Assembly: GCA_030017955.1 (NCBI GenBank)
Contig: JASEGR010000011.1
Coordinates: 1-48,667, forward strand
DNA: 48,667 nt
DNA from: Candidatus Eisenbacteria bacterium
GTDB taxonomy: Bacteria > Eisenbacteria > RBG-16-71-46 > JASEGR01
Direction: 5' to 3'
Made by a program: the position numbers and the translations under genes. How positions within the stretch are numbered: the stretch's first letter is position 1; every line of letters begins with the position of its first letter. Below, one piece after another: positions 18,474 to 26,824 of this stretch. The notes beneath the pieces were generated by a model. The model searched no databases. It was not told the DNA's origin and saw nothing but the letters and a program-made list of their open reading frames with translations.

Positions 18474-18891
18474 CGTGCATCTTCTCCTCTTATCAAGAGC
18501 GCGTGGGTTGAGGCTCACACGCAATTCGGCCAAATTGAGATGTTACTTTTCCCTTGCATTATGGCATCCTGAGTGATAACATTCGGATGTTGTGTCATTG
18601 CAAGCTTATTGTTCCATGGCCTGAACGAGAGTACCGCGCAGGGACGGCCTCATGGTCGGAGGGGAATTCCGATTGACGAAGGCGTAATGGCGTTAGCAAC
18701 CGCCGAGCGCCTTTTTGCGTTCTCTGGGGGGGCGCCTCATCGTGAAGAGAACGATTAAGGCAAACTGATGATTCTTGACGACCAACACGTGCAGAGATAG
18801 ATCGCCCTCGTAACGGCATTGTTGCCCAACATGACGCTTGGGTTTTTTTTCGCCTGGCGGCGATTGACCGCCAAAACACTTGAGGTGACTC
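18474..18891. other. Leader and intergenic region upstream of the DGR target gene
   Basis: About 420 nt with no convincing gene. A promoter candidate lies at 18554-18582 (separate entry). A T8 run at 18843-18850 is followed by the hairpin TGGCGG/CCGCCA (18855-18873), just upstream of the GAGGTGA ribosome site of the target gene. The hairpin could modulate translation start. Nothing resembling a known riboswitch was recognised. Confidence 0.35.
18554..18582 (+). promoter_or_regulatory. Candidate promoter upstream of the DGR
   Basis: TTGCAT (18554-18559), a 17-nt spacer, then TAACAT (18577-18582), identical in hexamers and spacing to the candidate upstream of ffh. If used, it would give a leader of about 300 nt before the target gene. 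Confidence 0.3.
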
Positions 18892-20094
18892 ATGAAGAAG
18901 CAGACGCTCGTTTTCAGCAAAGGTACCTGGCTGCCATTGTTGATTTTGTTCCTTGGGACCCTGTGTGCGGCACCTGGTGAAGCGGCAGCGCCTGTTGTCA
19001 CAAACGTCGTCGCTCAACAGATATCGGGCACGGGATTTGTGCGGATCACCTATGATGTGAGTGATGCGGATGGAGACTCGGTCACGGCAAACATTGTCTG
19101 CTCGTCAAATGGCGGTACGACTTTTGACCTGATACCCGTGTCCGTCTCCGGCGATGTCCACCATACAATGCAAGCCGGGGCGGGAAAGCAGATTCTCTGG
19201 AATGCGGCCCTGGACTACCCGGGCAGATACTGGTCCCAGGTCGTTGCCATGGTTTTTGTCAGCGACGGTCCGGCCATCGGCGGCGAGATGGTTTTTGTTC
19301 CGGCGGGCAATTTCACAATGGGGAGCACGAGCGGAAGTTTTGACGAGCAGCCCCAGCACACCGTCTATCTGAACGCCTTTTACATTGACAAGTACGAGGT
19401 GACGAATGCCGATTTCGAAGCCTTCATTAATGCCGGCGGCTATACAGTGGTGGGTTTCTGGAGTCCCGAGGGGTGGAGCGCCAAGGTGTCCGGCGGCTGG
19501 ACGCAGCCGGTATATTGGGGGCAGAGCGCGTATCGCTCGGGTTCCGGGTACCCGGGCTTTCCTGTAATCGGGGTTTCGTGGTACGAGGCTGAGGCATACG
19601 CCAATTTCGTGGGCAAGCGCCTTCCCACTGAAGCTGAATGGGAAAAGGCCGCAAGAGGGACCGACGCGAGGACATATCCCTGGGGAGAAGGGATAGACGG
19701 CACGCGGGCGAATTACTCCGCGAGCGGCGATCCCTACGAAAGCGGTTCAGCCAAGATCACACCGGTTGGTTTCTATGATGGGAGGCTCAATCCCAGTCCT
19801 CCGTTCCAGACAACGAATTCTCCTGGTCCTTATGGCGCCTATGACCAGGCCGGAAATGTGTGGGAGTGGGTGAGGGACTGGTATAGCTCAACATACTACA
19901 GTGTGAGTCCTTCCTCCAATCCATTAGGACCGACGACCGGCTCCTACCGGGTGTTCCGTGGCGGCGGCTGGCTCAATAATACGCCGGACCTTCGCTGCGC
20001 GCGGCGCAACAACTACTACCCTTCGGCCCGGAACCAGCACGTCGGCGGCGGCTACTACGACACCTTCGGGTTTCGTTGCGCAAGGACTCAATGA
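18892..20094 (+). CDS. DGR target: secreted formylglycine-generating-enzyme-like protein
   Basis: This 400-residue protein has a signal peptide (about residues 1-32, ending GEAAA) and a beta-sandwich, fibronectin-like domain (about 34-126). A sulfatase-modifying-factor/FGE-type domain follows from GEMVFVPAGNFTMGS (residue 132) through DKYEVTNADFEAF, GVSWYEAEAYANFVGKRLPTEAEWEKAARG and QAGNVWEWVRDWY to the end. FGE-like domains have a C-type-lectin-related fold and are known DGR targets, where they display variable ligand-binding surfaces rather than act as enzymes. The last 50 residues are the variable repeat, matched to the template at 21125. Export implies a cell-surface or extracellular binding role. 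The ATG at 18892 follows GAGGTGA. avd and reverse-transcriptase genes lie downstream on the same strand. Confidence 0.92.
   Translation: MKKQTLVFSKGTWLPLLILFLGTLCAAPGEAAAPVVTNVVAQQISGTGFVRITYDVSDADGDSVTANIVCSSNGGTTFDLIPVSVSGDVHHTMQAGAGKQILWNAALDYPGRYWSQVVAMVFVSDGPAIGGEMVFVPAGNFTMGSTSGSFDEQPQHTVYLNAFYIDKYEVTNADFEAFINAGGYTVVGFWSPEGWSAKVSGGWTQPVYWGQSAYRSGSGYPGFPVIGVSWYEAEAYANFVGKRLPTEAEWEKAARGTDARTYPWGEGIDGTRANYSASGDPYESGSAKITPVGFYDGRLNPSPPFQTTNSPGPYGAYDQAGNVWEWVRDWYSSTYYSVSPSSNPLGPTTGSYRVFRGGGWLNNTPDLRCARRNNYYPSARNQHVGGGYYDTFGFRCARTQ
19942..20088 (+). repeat. DGR variable repeat (VR)
   Basis: 147 nt encoding residues 351-399 of the target. It aligns codon by codon to the template repeat at 21125-21247 with one 24-nt length difference. 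In my hand alignment 19 of 39 template adenines are substituted, against 9 of 84 other bases. Both repeats keep the blocks CGGGTGTT, CGTGGCGG, CGCTGCGC and CGTTGCGCAA. Variable codons are TAC, CTC, GAC, GCC, CAG, CAC and GTC where the template mostly reads AAC. The repeat ends 3 nt before the stop codon, the usual position. Confidence 0.88.
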
Positions 20095-20190
20095 TACTTG
20101 TTTCTTTAACTCTTTTTCCCTTTTCCGGGGTGGGGTGCGGGGTAGCCTTTTGAGCATTTCGCGCGATTTTGCGAGAGAGGGTTTGACGGT

Positions 20191-20550
20191 ATGTCTGCGC
20201 TGGTGACAGTGGTGCCCAAGGCCTACGACTTGGCCCTGTGGCTTATCCTTCGGGTGAATGAATTTCCTCCCTCGCAGCGTTTCGCGTTGGGTCAACGCAT
20301 GGACAACACAGCGCTGGACCTCCTTGACCTTCTGGTCGAGGCACAATTCGAGCGGGACAAGCAAGACCTATTGAGACGGGCGAATCTCACACTCGTGCGT
20401 CTCCGGCACCTGGTCCGGTTGGCGAACGACCTTCATGTCTTGGGGGCGCGGCGCTATGAGTTTGCGTCAGAACACCTGGAAGAGCTTGGCCGAATGGTAG
20501 GCGGGTGGGCAAAGCACGAAAAGACACGGCCGAGGGATGGCGAGCGGTAG
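20191..20550 (+). CDS. avd: DGR accessory variability determinant Avd
   Basis: A 119-residue, almost entirely helical protein with an amphipathic heptad-like pattern and many Arg residues (AYDLALWLILRVNEFPPSQRF, LLDLLVEAQFERDKQDLL, LTLVRLRHLVRLANDLHVL). This matches the four-helix-bundle Avd/S23-like family, which forms a pentameric barrel, binds the template RNA and associates with the reverse transcriptase. The ATG at 20191 follows GAGAGAGG. It lies 96 nt after the target gene and 12 nt before the reverse transcriptase gene, so the three are likely one transcript. It is full length, unlike its partner. Confidence 0.88.
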   Translation: MSALVTVVPKAYDLALWLILRVNEFPPSQRFALGQRMDNTALDLLDLLVEAQFERDKQDLLRRANLTLVRLRHLVRLANDLHVLGARRYEFASEHLEELGRMVGGWAKHEKTRPRDGER

Positions 20551-20562
20551 GGAAACACTCTG

Positions 20563-21162
20563 GTGAGAACTTACGGCAATCTTTTTGAGCGCATGGTGTC
20601 GTTCGACAATCTTTACGCGGCCTATCGCGCAGCCCGGCGGGGAAAGCGAGGCAGGCCGGATGTAGCCGCTTTCGAGATGGATTGCGAGGGGAACCTGCTG
20701 GCCATGAGGCAGGAACTTCTCACAGGCACTTACCGCTTTGGCCCTTACCGGGACTTCATCGTAAAGGAGCCCAGGGAACGGCTGGTTTCAGCGGCGCCTT
20801 TCCGGGATCGAATCATGCACCACGCGTTGGTCCGTGTGCTTGAGCCAATTTGGGAGCCGCGCTTCATTCACGACTCTTACGCTTGCCGAAAGGGCCGGGG
20901 GACGCATCGCGCGATTCTCAAATGCCAGCAGTTCGTTCGCGACTATCCCTTGGCGCTTAAGATTGACATCTGGAAGTTCTATCCCACCGTGGACCATGCG
21001 ATCCTCCTTGAGATCCTCGGTCGTCGTGTGCGGGACTCGCGTATCTTGTCCATAGCAAAAAATTTGCTCGCTGTGCGGTCTTGTCGCGGCTGGTCTGCCG
21101 CGCAGGGGGGACGGGTTGATTATGTCCAACCGGGTGTTACGTGGCGGTTCCTGGAACAATAA
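20563..21162 (+). pseudogene. DGR reverse transcriptase, truncated before its catalytic half
   Basis: GTG start at 20563. The first about 170 residues match the DGR reverse-transcriptase pattern: TYGNLFERMVSFDNLYAAYR, RLVSAAPFRDRIMHHALVRVLEPIWEPRF, IHDSYACRKGRGTHRAI and motif A, LKIDIWKFYPTVDHAIL, with Asp135. Recognisable similarity stops near KNLLA (about nt 21072). The frame then runs through about 50 nt of unrelated GC-rich sequence into the template repeat and stops at 21162. Motif 4 (the TSQ region), YxDD and the thumb are absent in all frames before the next gene. The 199-residue frame is far short of the usual 300-450, so it cannot be active alone. A deletion joining rt to the region upstream of the template is the simplest reading; an assembly error is the main alternative. 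Confidence 0.85.
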
Positions 21163-21247
21163 TACAACGAACCTCCGCTGCGCTCAGCGCAACAACAACA
21201 ATCCGACGAACCGGAACAACAACAACGGGTTCCGTTGCGCAAAGACA
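21125..21247 (+). repeat. DGR template repeat (TR)
   Basis: 123 nt, rich in AAC/AAT codons: read in the VR frame it would give runs of Asn (GGSWNNNTTN, RNNNNPTNRNNNNG). This is the hallmark of a DGR template whose adenines are copied with error. It pairs with the VR at 19942-20088. It begins about 50 nt after the point where the reverse transcriptase breaks off and 22 nt after a CGCGGC/GCCGCG hairpin (21085-21102). The open frame across it is probably not translated. Confidence 0.88.
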
Positions 21248-21410
21248 TTTATTGCCGGAGCTCGGTCTCTTGAGGGAGACCGGGGCGGGCGTCAAATGTC
21301 CACGACCCGTTCCCGGCCCTTCGTGGCCGAAGAGAGAAGCACGGGTCGCCTTGTGGTAGGCGGTATGCCGAAGCCCGGCGACCCGATATGCCTGCTTGCA
21401 AGAAGGAGGA
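21125..21410 (+). ncRNA. Predicted DGR template RNA with structured 3' spacer
   Basis: Downstream of the TR lie two strong stems: CGGTCTC (21263-21269) with GAGACCG (21276-21282), and CGACCCGT (21303-21310) with ACGGGTCG (21341-21348), which encloses CGGCC (21314-21318) with GGCCG (21325-21329). In the Bordetella phage DGR the RNA just 3' of the TR is needed for Avd/RT binding and self-priming. This block is in the same place and, unlike the RT gene, is not obviously degraded. The ends are approximate and expression is inferred. Confidence 0.5.
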
Positions 21411-21416
21411 ACGACT

Positions 21417-24400
21417 ATGTGCCGTGAGACCTCTCGAATAAGCCACTTGTTCGTCCTTGCTGTTCTCTTGCCGGTGCTGGCTTCGGGAGGCCTCATCACG
21501 AGCGCAGAAACTTCTACGAATGGTCTGATTGGTGAGGGAACAAGCCCCCCGTTCAGCCTTTACCTCGGGCCCGGCTTCGCGGGTCCACCGGCAGTTTTGA
21601 TTGGAGAAGGGACAAGCGCCGCCTTTTCGCTCTGGCTTGGACCGATGAATCAGAGCTGGGGTTTGAGCCCGGCATTTGCTATTGATACACGTTCGACAAT
21701 TCCTGCCAGCTTTAGCGGCGTCGTCCGGGCGGTCGGCTCAGGGAGCGTCGTCCCCGGCGCACTTGTTCAGTTGTTTCTGGGATCCCAGGTGTTGTACACG
21801 ACAACATCCGACGTGGAAGGAAAGTACGAATTCCTGGCCATCCCGTTCGGTGACTATGTGGTACAGGCCTCAAAGTCCGGATACGGCGCGGCAGCTAGCG
21901 ATCTTGTGCATTGGACGGGGCAGTCCTCGGTTCATGCAGACCTGAGTCTTCCGGGGCTGCCCGGCCCTGGGTTACCCGACCTCGCTTTGGGGGCGACCGA
22001 TCTCACCTATACGGTTCTGGAAACAGGGACGCTCACGTTGACGGCAATGGTTCATAACAACGGCGGGACGAGCGCGTCCGGTGTCCGCGTTCGTTTTTAC
22101 GATGCAAGCACAGGGAGTGGAATAAACGAGTACGTGAAAATTGATCCGGATGTAGTGCTGCAATCCGTCGGGCCTGGCGAAGTGAAAGCTGCAAGCGTGA
22201 GCTGGACTCCCTCAAGCGCCTACCAGAAGTTCTACGTCTTTGTAGATCCGTTGAATTCGATCAAGGAATCCTCGGAAATCAACAACTCTGCCTCGCGGGA
22301 ACTTGGCGTTCTCGGGAGAGTAGCGCCCCGAGTGAATGGAGTTACGGCCCAGTACGATGGACTGTCGGACCCCAAATTAATTGGACGGTTCCTCAGTGGA
22401 ATCGAAGGGGCAGAAAATCGGTTCACTGCCACAGTTTCAGACGCCGACAATGATTTGGTCCGCGTCAGATTCGATTTCAACGGGACTGTGTTGGAGGACA
22501 CGAACCCGGCAGATGGTTGGTCGGTGTCCTTTGATGTCGGCACATTGCCGGCAGGGAACCTGGCTTTGACCGTCACGGCTTTCGATGCCTCCGGCCTGCA
22601 ATCCGAACCCTATGTTGTAACACTGGTCGTCGGAGACTGGCCGTGGTGGATGACAGGCCGTCTTCAGCTCGAGAAAGTGCTGCCGGTCGGGTTTGGCCGT
22701 GAGCCCGGGTATCTGACCTTCACGCTCAGACTCAAGAATGAAGAGACCACCGACATAGCGCTCCTGGTCTTTCAGGACCTCATAGATCCTGACGTGCTTA
22801 TTGTCGGCTTGACCAGTATAGAATTTAAAGAGAATATCTACCTGACATTCTACTATCCCGTTGACTCGCGGCTAGCGTGGAAAGTCGAAGGCAAGGTGAA
22901 GATTAAGACAGAGGTCTTTGGCCAAGGGGAACGCGAGTGGGAATTGATATTGACGTGTTCAGTCTCGCCCGATGGCAGCCAACTTGAGAGCATTGCTGTC
23001 GAAGGATCGCTGGAACTGGCAATCCCTGCCTTGCCGGAAGTGTACTCGCCATCGCTTTGCGTTGCTTACGGCGTGGTGTGCTTTGATGTTGGTCTGAGCA
23101 TGGACGTGCTCGTGAAGGCGATGGCCTCGGGTACTCTCCAGGTCAACCTCGGGCAAATTGATGTGAGTCTGGGAGGTCAGGTTGGCGCACGAGTAAACGG
23201 CATCCTCAGGGTGTCCGACCCGATCAAGTTTGGCAGGCTTGAACTTGTCCTCTCGCCACAAGCCCTGTGGGGTCCGGAACTTCGCTATGTGTATCCTCCT
23301 CCCAATTTCAGCGTGAGTGGCCAATATTCATTCCTTATCGGAGGCAGAGTGACCGGTTCAATTATCTGGGGCCGCGCAAGCAAAGACCTTCTCACATGGA
23401 CGTGGGGGCCATGGGAAGGAACATACCCGAAGTTGACCGGGCCGCCCTCCATGCCCCTCGCATTTGCAACGCTCCCCGATTCGGTGTATCTGCCCGCGGT
23501 TTTTCCGTATCCGGCTTCAGCATCCGGGAAACAAGGGCAAGTTGGCGTTGTCTGGATAGCGGATGTGGATGCCGACCCGCTACGAGTTGACCCCGAAGTG
23601 TTCTTCGCTATCAGGGACTCAATTGGCACCTGGCATGATCCCGAGCGGGTGACAACAAACGACCGCTTTGAAAGCGTTCCTGCGGTTTCTTTCTTGTCCG
23701 ACGGTAGAGCAGTCGCAGCGTGGGTGCAGAGCTCTCTTCTTGAACCCGAAGCGAACCAGCCGCTTAGTCTGTCCAACATTCTGGATCGTCAGGACATCTG
23801 GTATGCAGTGCGTGGAGAGTCGGGATGGAGTCAGCCTTCGCCGGTGATTGAGGATACTCAGCCGCCGTACCGTGCGGACGGACTTCCCAGCCTCGCAGGT
23901 CTTGAGTCGGAAGGCGCCATGCTTACATGGGCGCGTTCCGTCGGCGACAGCGCCCTTGCCCCGGGCTCGGGCGAAATTTACTTTTCGAAATTCTCGGGGG
24001 TTGATTGGTCCGCGCCCGCGTCAATCACGAATGACTCGGCAGATGACTTGTCTCCATTCGTCTGCGCTCTGAGAGGAGACTCTGCGCTTGTGGTTTGGGT
24101 GAGAGAAGATCCTCCGGGCTCGGGGAATCAGGAAGTAATGTGGTCCACATGGAACGGGAGCGCATGGAGCGCACATGAGATACTTCGAGATGTGGGCAAC
24201 AAGAGAACTTCGCCTTCTGTGGTGATGGCGCCAGGCGGAGATGTGCTTGCCACATGGGTTGAGGTCGAGACTTTGCCAGATTCCACCCTGCGCTATCACG
24301 TTATGGCCAAAAGGAAACCGAACGGACAGGCTACCTGGGGTGGGGCTGAAGAGGTTGCGCTGGACTCTTTGTTCATTGAAACGCCAGTTCCTCTGGTGGA

Positions 24401-26354
24401 TCAACGCAATATCGCCGCAGTTTTGTGGCGCGGCTACGACGGCTATGACGGCGACCTGAAGGTGGCGCTGAAGGACCTCGATGAACCGGCTTCGGCCTGG
24501 ACGTTACCTCGGTCGGTGACTGCCGACACCCTTACCGACTGGATGGTTACTGCCGCACTGGATCGCCAGAACAACCTGCATGTCATTGACTTGAAGAGCG
24601 ACTTGAAGAATCCGCCGGGCGCGAGTATGCGGAATAACTTCTTCGATGGTTTGAGCATCGCCTCCCGCGGAATATCGAACGATTTGAGTTTAACTGACCA
24701 GCTCAATTTTGGCTATCGGCCGCTTTCGGCGGACCTGCGTCTTGCGGCAGGGTCAGTGTGGCTTGGTGGATTTTACCCTGCAGTAGGTGACACCGCGCAT
24801 GTCAATGCCCGGGTCGAGAACATAGGCGATGTCCGCTCTATGCCAAGCACTGTGCGCTTCTACGACGGACATCCCGATTCGGGAGGCGTTGTGATTGCAG
24901 ATGTGTCGCTCCCGGCAGTCAGCCCCGATTCAACATTCACTGCGACAGCCGCGTGGATTGTGAGTTCAGGGATGCACAAGCTCCACGGAGTGGCAGACCC
25001 GATGGGTAACGTCCCCGAGCAGAATGAGGCCAACAACATCGCTTACGTTAAGGTCAGCGTCTTGCCGGACCTGACTGTCTGCTCCGTAACGGTCTCCAAG
25101 CCCAATCCTTCGCCCGGAGACTCTGTTGATGTTGCGGCAATGGTCGCTAACACCGGCGGCGTAGGGGCCAATGACTTCTCTGTTCGATTTGCCAGGCGAA
25201 CTGGAACTCTGGCTACAGTGTCGAGTCTTTCAGCAGCACCGGCGGAGACCATCACAGTCACGAGTCACCTTATTGCCGAGGCCGGGGTCGATACTCTGAC
25301 GGCAACCGCAGATCCCGACAGTGTTCTGCCCGATCCTGATCGAAGTCGAAATCGGGCGTCCTTTGAATTCCTTGTTCTTCCAGACCTGGTTGTGCCGTCT
25401 GACTCGATCAGCTATGCGGGGTCCGACTCTGTTGGCGTGCTCTCGGCTGTGGTTGAAAACCAGGGAGGTGTCGCAAGTCCGTCCTTCCTCGTGTCCTTCT
25501 ACCGGGGGAATCCAATTGCGGGGGGAACATCCATTGACAGCGTCAGAGTGAGCAGCGTGGCAGCGCGTTCAAGTGTTCGGGTTTCGGTGCCGTGGTTTGC
25601 GCCGCTAGGCCGAAGTACCATTTACCTAATTGCAGACTCCCTCGAAGAGGTGGCGGAACGAAGTGAGGGGAACAACGAATCCTTTGGCGATGTTATCCGT
25701 GGCGCTCTCGCCGACTTGGTCGTGGTGCCCGGCTCCTTCACGGCCTGTTGGGGAGTTGGCGATACTCTGATAATCGAAGCGGCTTTCGCAAACACGGGCA
25801 TGGCCAATGCACTCGGAGTCGGGGTTGAATTTTTCCTAAGTCACCCGGACTCGGGCGGGATGCTTATCGGCGACCGCTTGCTGATTGCGCTGGAATTAGG
25901 CGACACCACCATCGTGTCAATTCCATGGGCGGAGCCTGACTATGTTGGCAATGCGGTCTACGCAATTGTTGACCGGGCGAACGCTATCCCTGAGCTTGAC
26001 GAGGGAAACAATTATTCGCGGGTCGAATGTGCGACTACCGTGGCCGTGCCCGACAAGAAACTCCCGGTTCTGCCGACCGTGCTCGCGCTTCACCAGTCGC
26101 ATCCGAATCCATTCAGCTCTCAAACGACAATACGGTTCGACTTGCCGACCAGCGTCCAGACAAGTCTTATCGTCTACGACGTGATGGGACGCGTCGTGAG
26201 AAAGCTCATCTCGGGTGTCACGCCGGCAGGGTTCCACGCAATCCAGTGGGATGGGGTTGATGAGAGAGGCCACAAGGTTTCTTCCGGCGTCTATGTTTAT
26301 CGGCTTGAGGCACATGGGAAAGCTCTTTCAAGGAAACTTGTAGTCCTGAGGTAA
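21417..26354 (+). CDS. Giant secreted CARDB-domain protein with T9SS-like C-terminal domain
   Basis: 1645 residues from the ATG at 21417, chosen for AGGAGGA 6 nt upstream and the signal peptide that follows (about residues 1-32). Two copies of LIGEGTS-FSL-LGP lie near residues 37-75. A carboxypeptidase-regulatory-like domain (FSGVVRAVG to VVQASKSGYG) is followed by a CARDB domain (nt 21976-22310) and a long beta-rich middle. A region with beta-propeller-like repeats (SDGRAVAAWVQSS, GDSALVVWVRED, GGDVLATWVEVE) comes next, then four more CARDB domains (nt 24730-26035). The end is the PNPF-type sorting domain: HPNPF from residue 1562, VYDVMGRVVRKL, SSGVYVYRLEA. Probably exported to the cell surface as an adhesin or structural protein. 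It starts only about 170 nt after the DGR template. Confidence 0.88.
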   Translation: MCRETSRISHLFVLAVLLPVLASGGLITSAETSTNGLIGEGTSPPFSLYLGPGFAGPPAVLIGEGTSAAFSLWLGPMNQSWGLSPAFAIDTRSTIPASFSGVVRAVGSGSVVPGALVQLFLGSQVLYTTTSDVEGKYEFLAIPFGDYVVQASKSGYGAAASDLVHWTGQSSVHADLSLPGLPGPGLPDLALGATDLTYTVLETGTLTLTAMVHNNGGTSASGVRVRFYDASTGSGINEYVKIDPDVVLQSVGPGEVKAASVSWTPSSAYQKFYVFVDPLNSIKESSEINNSASRELGVLGRVAPRVNGVTAQYDGLSDPKLIGRFLSGIEGAENRFTATVSDADNDLVRVRFDFNGTVLEDTNPADGWSVSFDVGTLPAGNLALTVTAFDASGLQSEPYVVTLVVGDWPWWMTGRLQLEKVLPVGFGREPGYLTFTLRLKNEETTDIALLVFQDLIDPDVLIVGLTSIEFKENIYLTFYYPVDSRLAWKVEGKVKIKTEVFGQGEREWELILTCSVSPDGSQLESIAVEGSLELAIPALPEVYSPSLCVAYGVVCFDVGLSMDVLVKAMASGTLQVNLGQIDVSLGGQVGARVNGILRVSDPIKFGRLELVLSPQALWGPELRYVYPPPNFSVSGQYSFLIGGRVTGSIIWGRASKDLLTWTWGPWEGTYPKLTGPPSMPLAFATLPDSVYLPAVFPYPASASGKQGQVGVVWIADVDADPLRVDPEVFFAIRDSIGTWHDPERVTTNDRFESVPAVSFLSDGRAVAAWVQSSLLEPEANQPLSLSNILDRQDIWYAVRGESGWSQPSPVIEDTQPPYRADGLPSLAGLESEGAMLTWARSVGDSALAPGSGEIYFSKFSGVDWSAPASITNDSADDLSPFVCALRGDSALVVWVREDPPGSGNQEVMWSTWNGSAWSAHEILRDVGNKRTSPSVVMAPGGDVLATWVEVETLPDSTLRYHVMAKRKPNGQATWGGAEEVALDSLFIETPVPLVDQRNIAAVLWRGYDGYDGDLKVALKDLDEPASAWTLPRSVTADTLTDWMVTAALDRQNNLHVIDLKSDLKNPPGASMRNNFFDGLSIASRGISNDLSLTDQLNFGYRPLSADLRLAAGSVWLGGFYPAVGDTAHVNARVENIGDVRSMPSTVRFYDGHPDSGGVVIADVSLPAVSPDSTFTATAAWIVSSGMHKLHGVADPMGNVPEQNEANNIAYVKVSVLPDLTVCSVTVSKPNPSPGDSVDVAAMVANTGGVGANDFSVRFARRTGTLATVSSLSAAPAETITVTSHLIAEAGVDTLTATADPDSVLPDPDRSRNRASFEFLVLPDLVVPSDSISYAGSDSVGVLSAVVENQGGVASPSFLVSFYRGNPIAGGTSIDSVRVSSVAARSSVRVSVPWFAPLGRSTIYLIADSLEEVAERSEGNNESFGDVIRGALADLVVVPGSFTACWGVGDTLIIEAAFANTGMANALGVGVEFFLSHPDSGGMLIGDRLLIALELGDTTIVSIPWAEPDYVGNAVYAIVDRANAIPELDEGNNYSRVECATTVAVPDKKLPVLPTVLALHQSHPNPFSSQTTIRFDLPTSVQTSLIVYDVMGRVVRKLISGVTPAGFHAIQWDGVDERGHKVSSGVYVYRLEAHGKALSRKLVVLR

Positions 26355-26380
26355 GCAGTTCCCGGGACGCTTTCCGTATC

Positions 26381-26824
26381 TTAGCTTGATTGGCGAGGTT
26401 TTACCCCGATATGTTCTTCGATTCTTTTGATCAGCTCTGCGGCTTCATCTATGCTTTTCAGAACCTCAGTTTCTGACTCAACGAAGCTGGCTTCGTACTG
26501 AAGCGGGTGGCGCTTTCTTCTCATCCTCTTGAATCTGCCTACAAGTGCACCATATTCCTTGCCCAAAATCCGGTCGGTGCATTCAGTTATCGTGGCGTGG
26601 GTGAATCTGTCAGTTGGACGATATCCATAGTGTCTGATAAGTGCATTTCCTGCGTGGATTAAGGCATCGTAGGCAGACTTGTAGGCGACAGCCCTGTATT
26701 TCGGGAAGAGATATCGGGCCGCTTCCACTTCAGTCTTGGCGAATTGAAGGAATTCGGCAATTTTGTCTTTGCCGGTTTCGTCTTTTCTAAGTCGTCCGGA
26801 ATCCGCCAGATCATCGAAGGTCAT
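26381..26824 (-). CDS. HEPN domain protein, probable toxin of an MNT-HEPN pair
   Basis: 147 residues, all helical: DKIAEFLQFAKTEVEAARYLF, YKSAYDALIHAGNALIRHYGYRP, then the R-x5-H element R100-MRRKR-H106 with Tyr110 close behind. R-x4-6-H is the ribonuclease signature of HEPN toxins. Its start overlaps the end of the upstream nucleotidyltransferase gene by 14 nt, so the two are translated together. In type VII HepT/MntA systems the nucleotidyltransferase inactivates the HEPN toxin by adding AMP to a nearby Tyr. The same role is inferred here, not shown. It is convergent with the giant protein gene, with only 26 nt between them. Confidence 0.85.
   Translation of the reverse strand: MTFDDLADSGRLRKDETGKDKIAEFLQFAKTEVEAARYLFPKYRAVAYKSAYDALIHAGNALIRHYGYRPTDRFTHATITECTDRILGKEYGALVGRFKRMRRKRHPLQYEASFVESETEVLKSIDEAAELIKRIEEHIGVKPRQSS

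Noticed and set aside
20563-21162. Retron or group II intron reverse transcriptase
   Set aside because: The APFRDRIMHHAL and HDSYACRKGRGTHRA phrases with the neighbouring avd and template point to the DGR class; no intron RNA structure or msr/msd element was seen.
21116-21427. 103-codon frame covering the template repeat, with long Asn runs
   Set aside because: The Asn runs are the template's AAC codons. DGR templates are non-coding and no ribosome site was seen, so it is treated as RNA, not protein.
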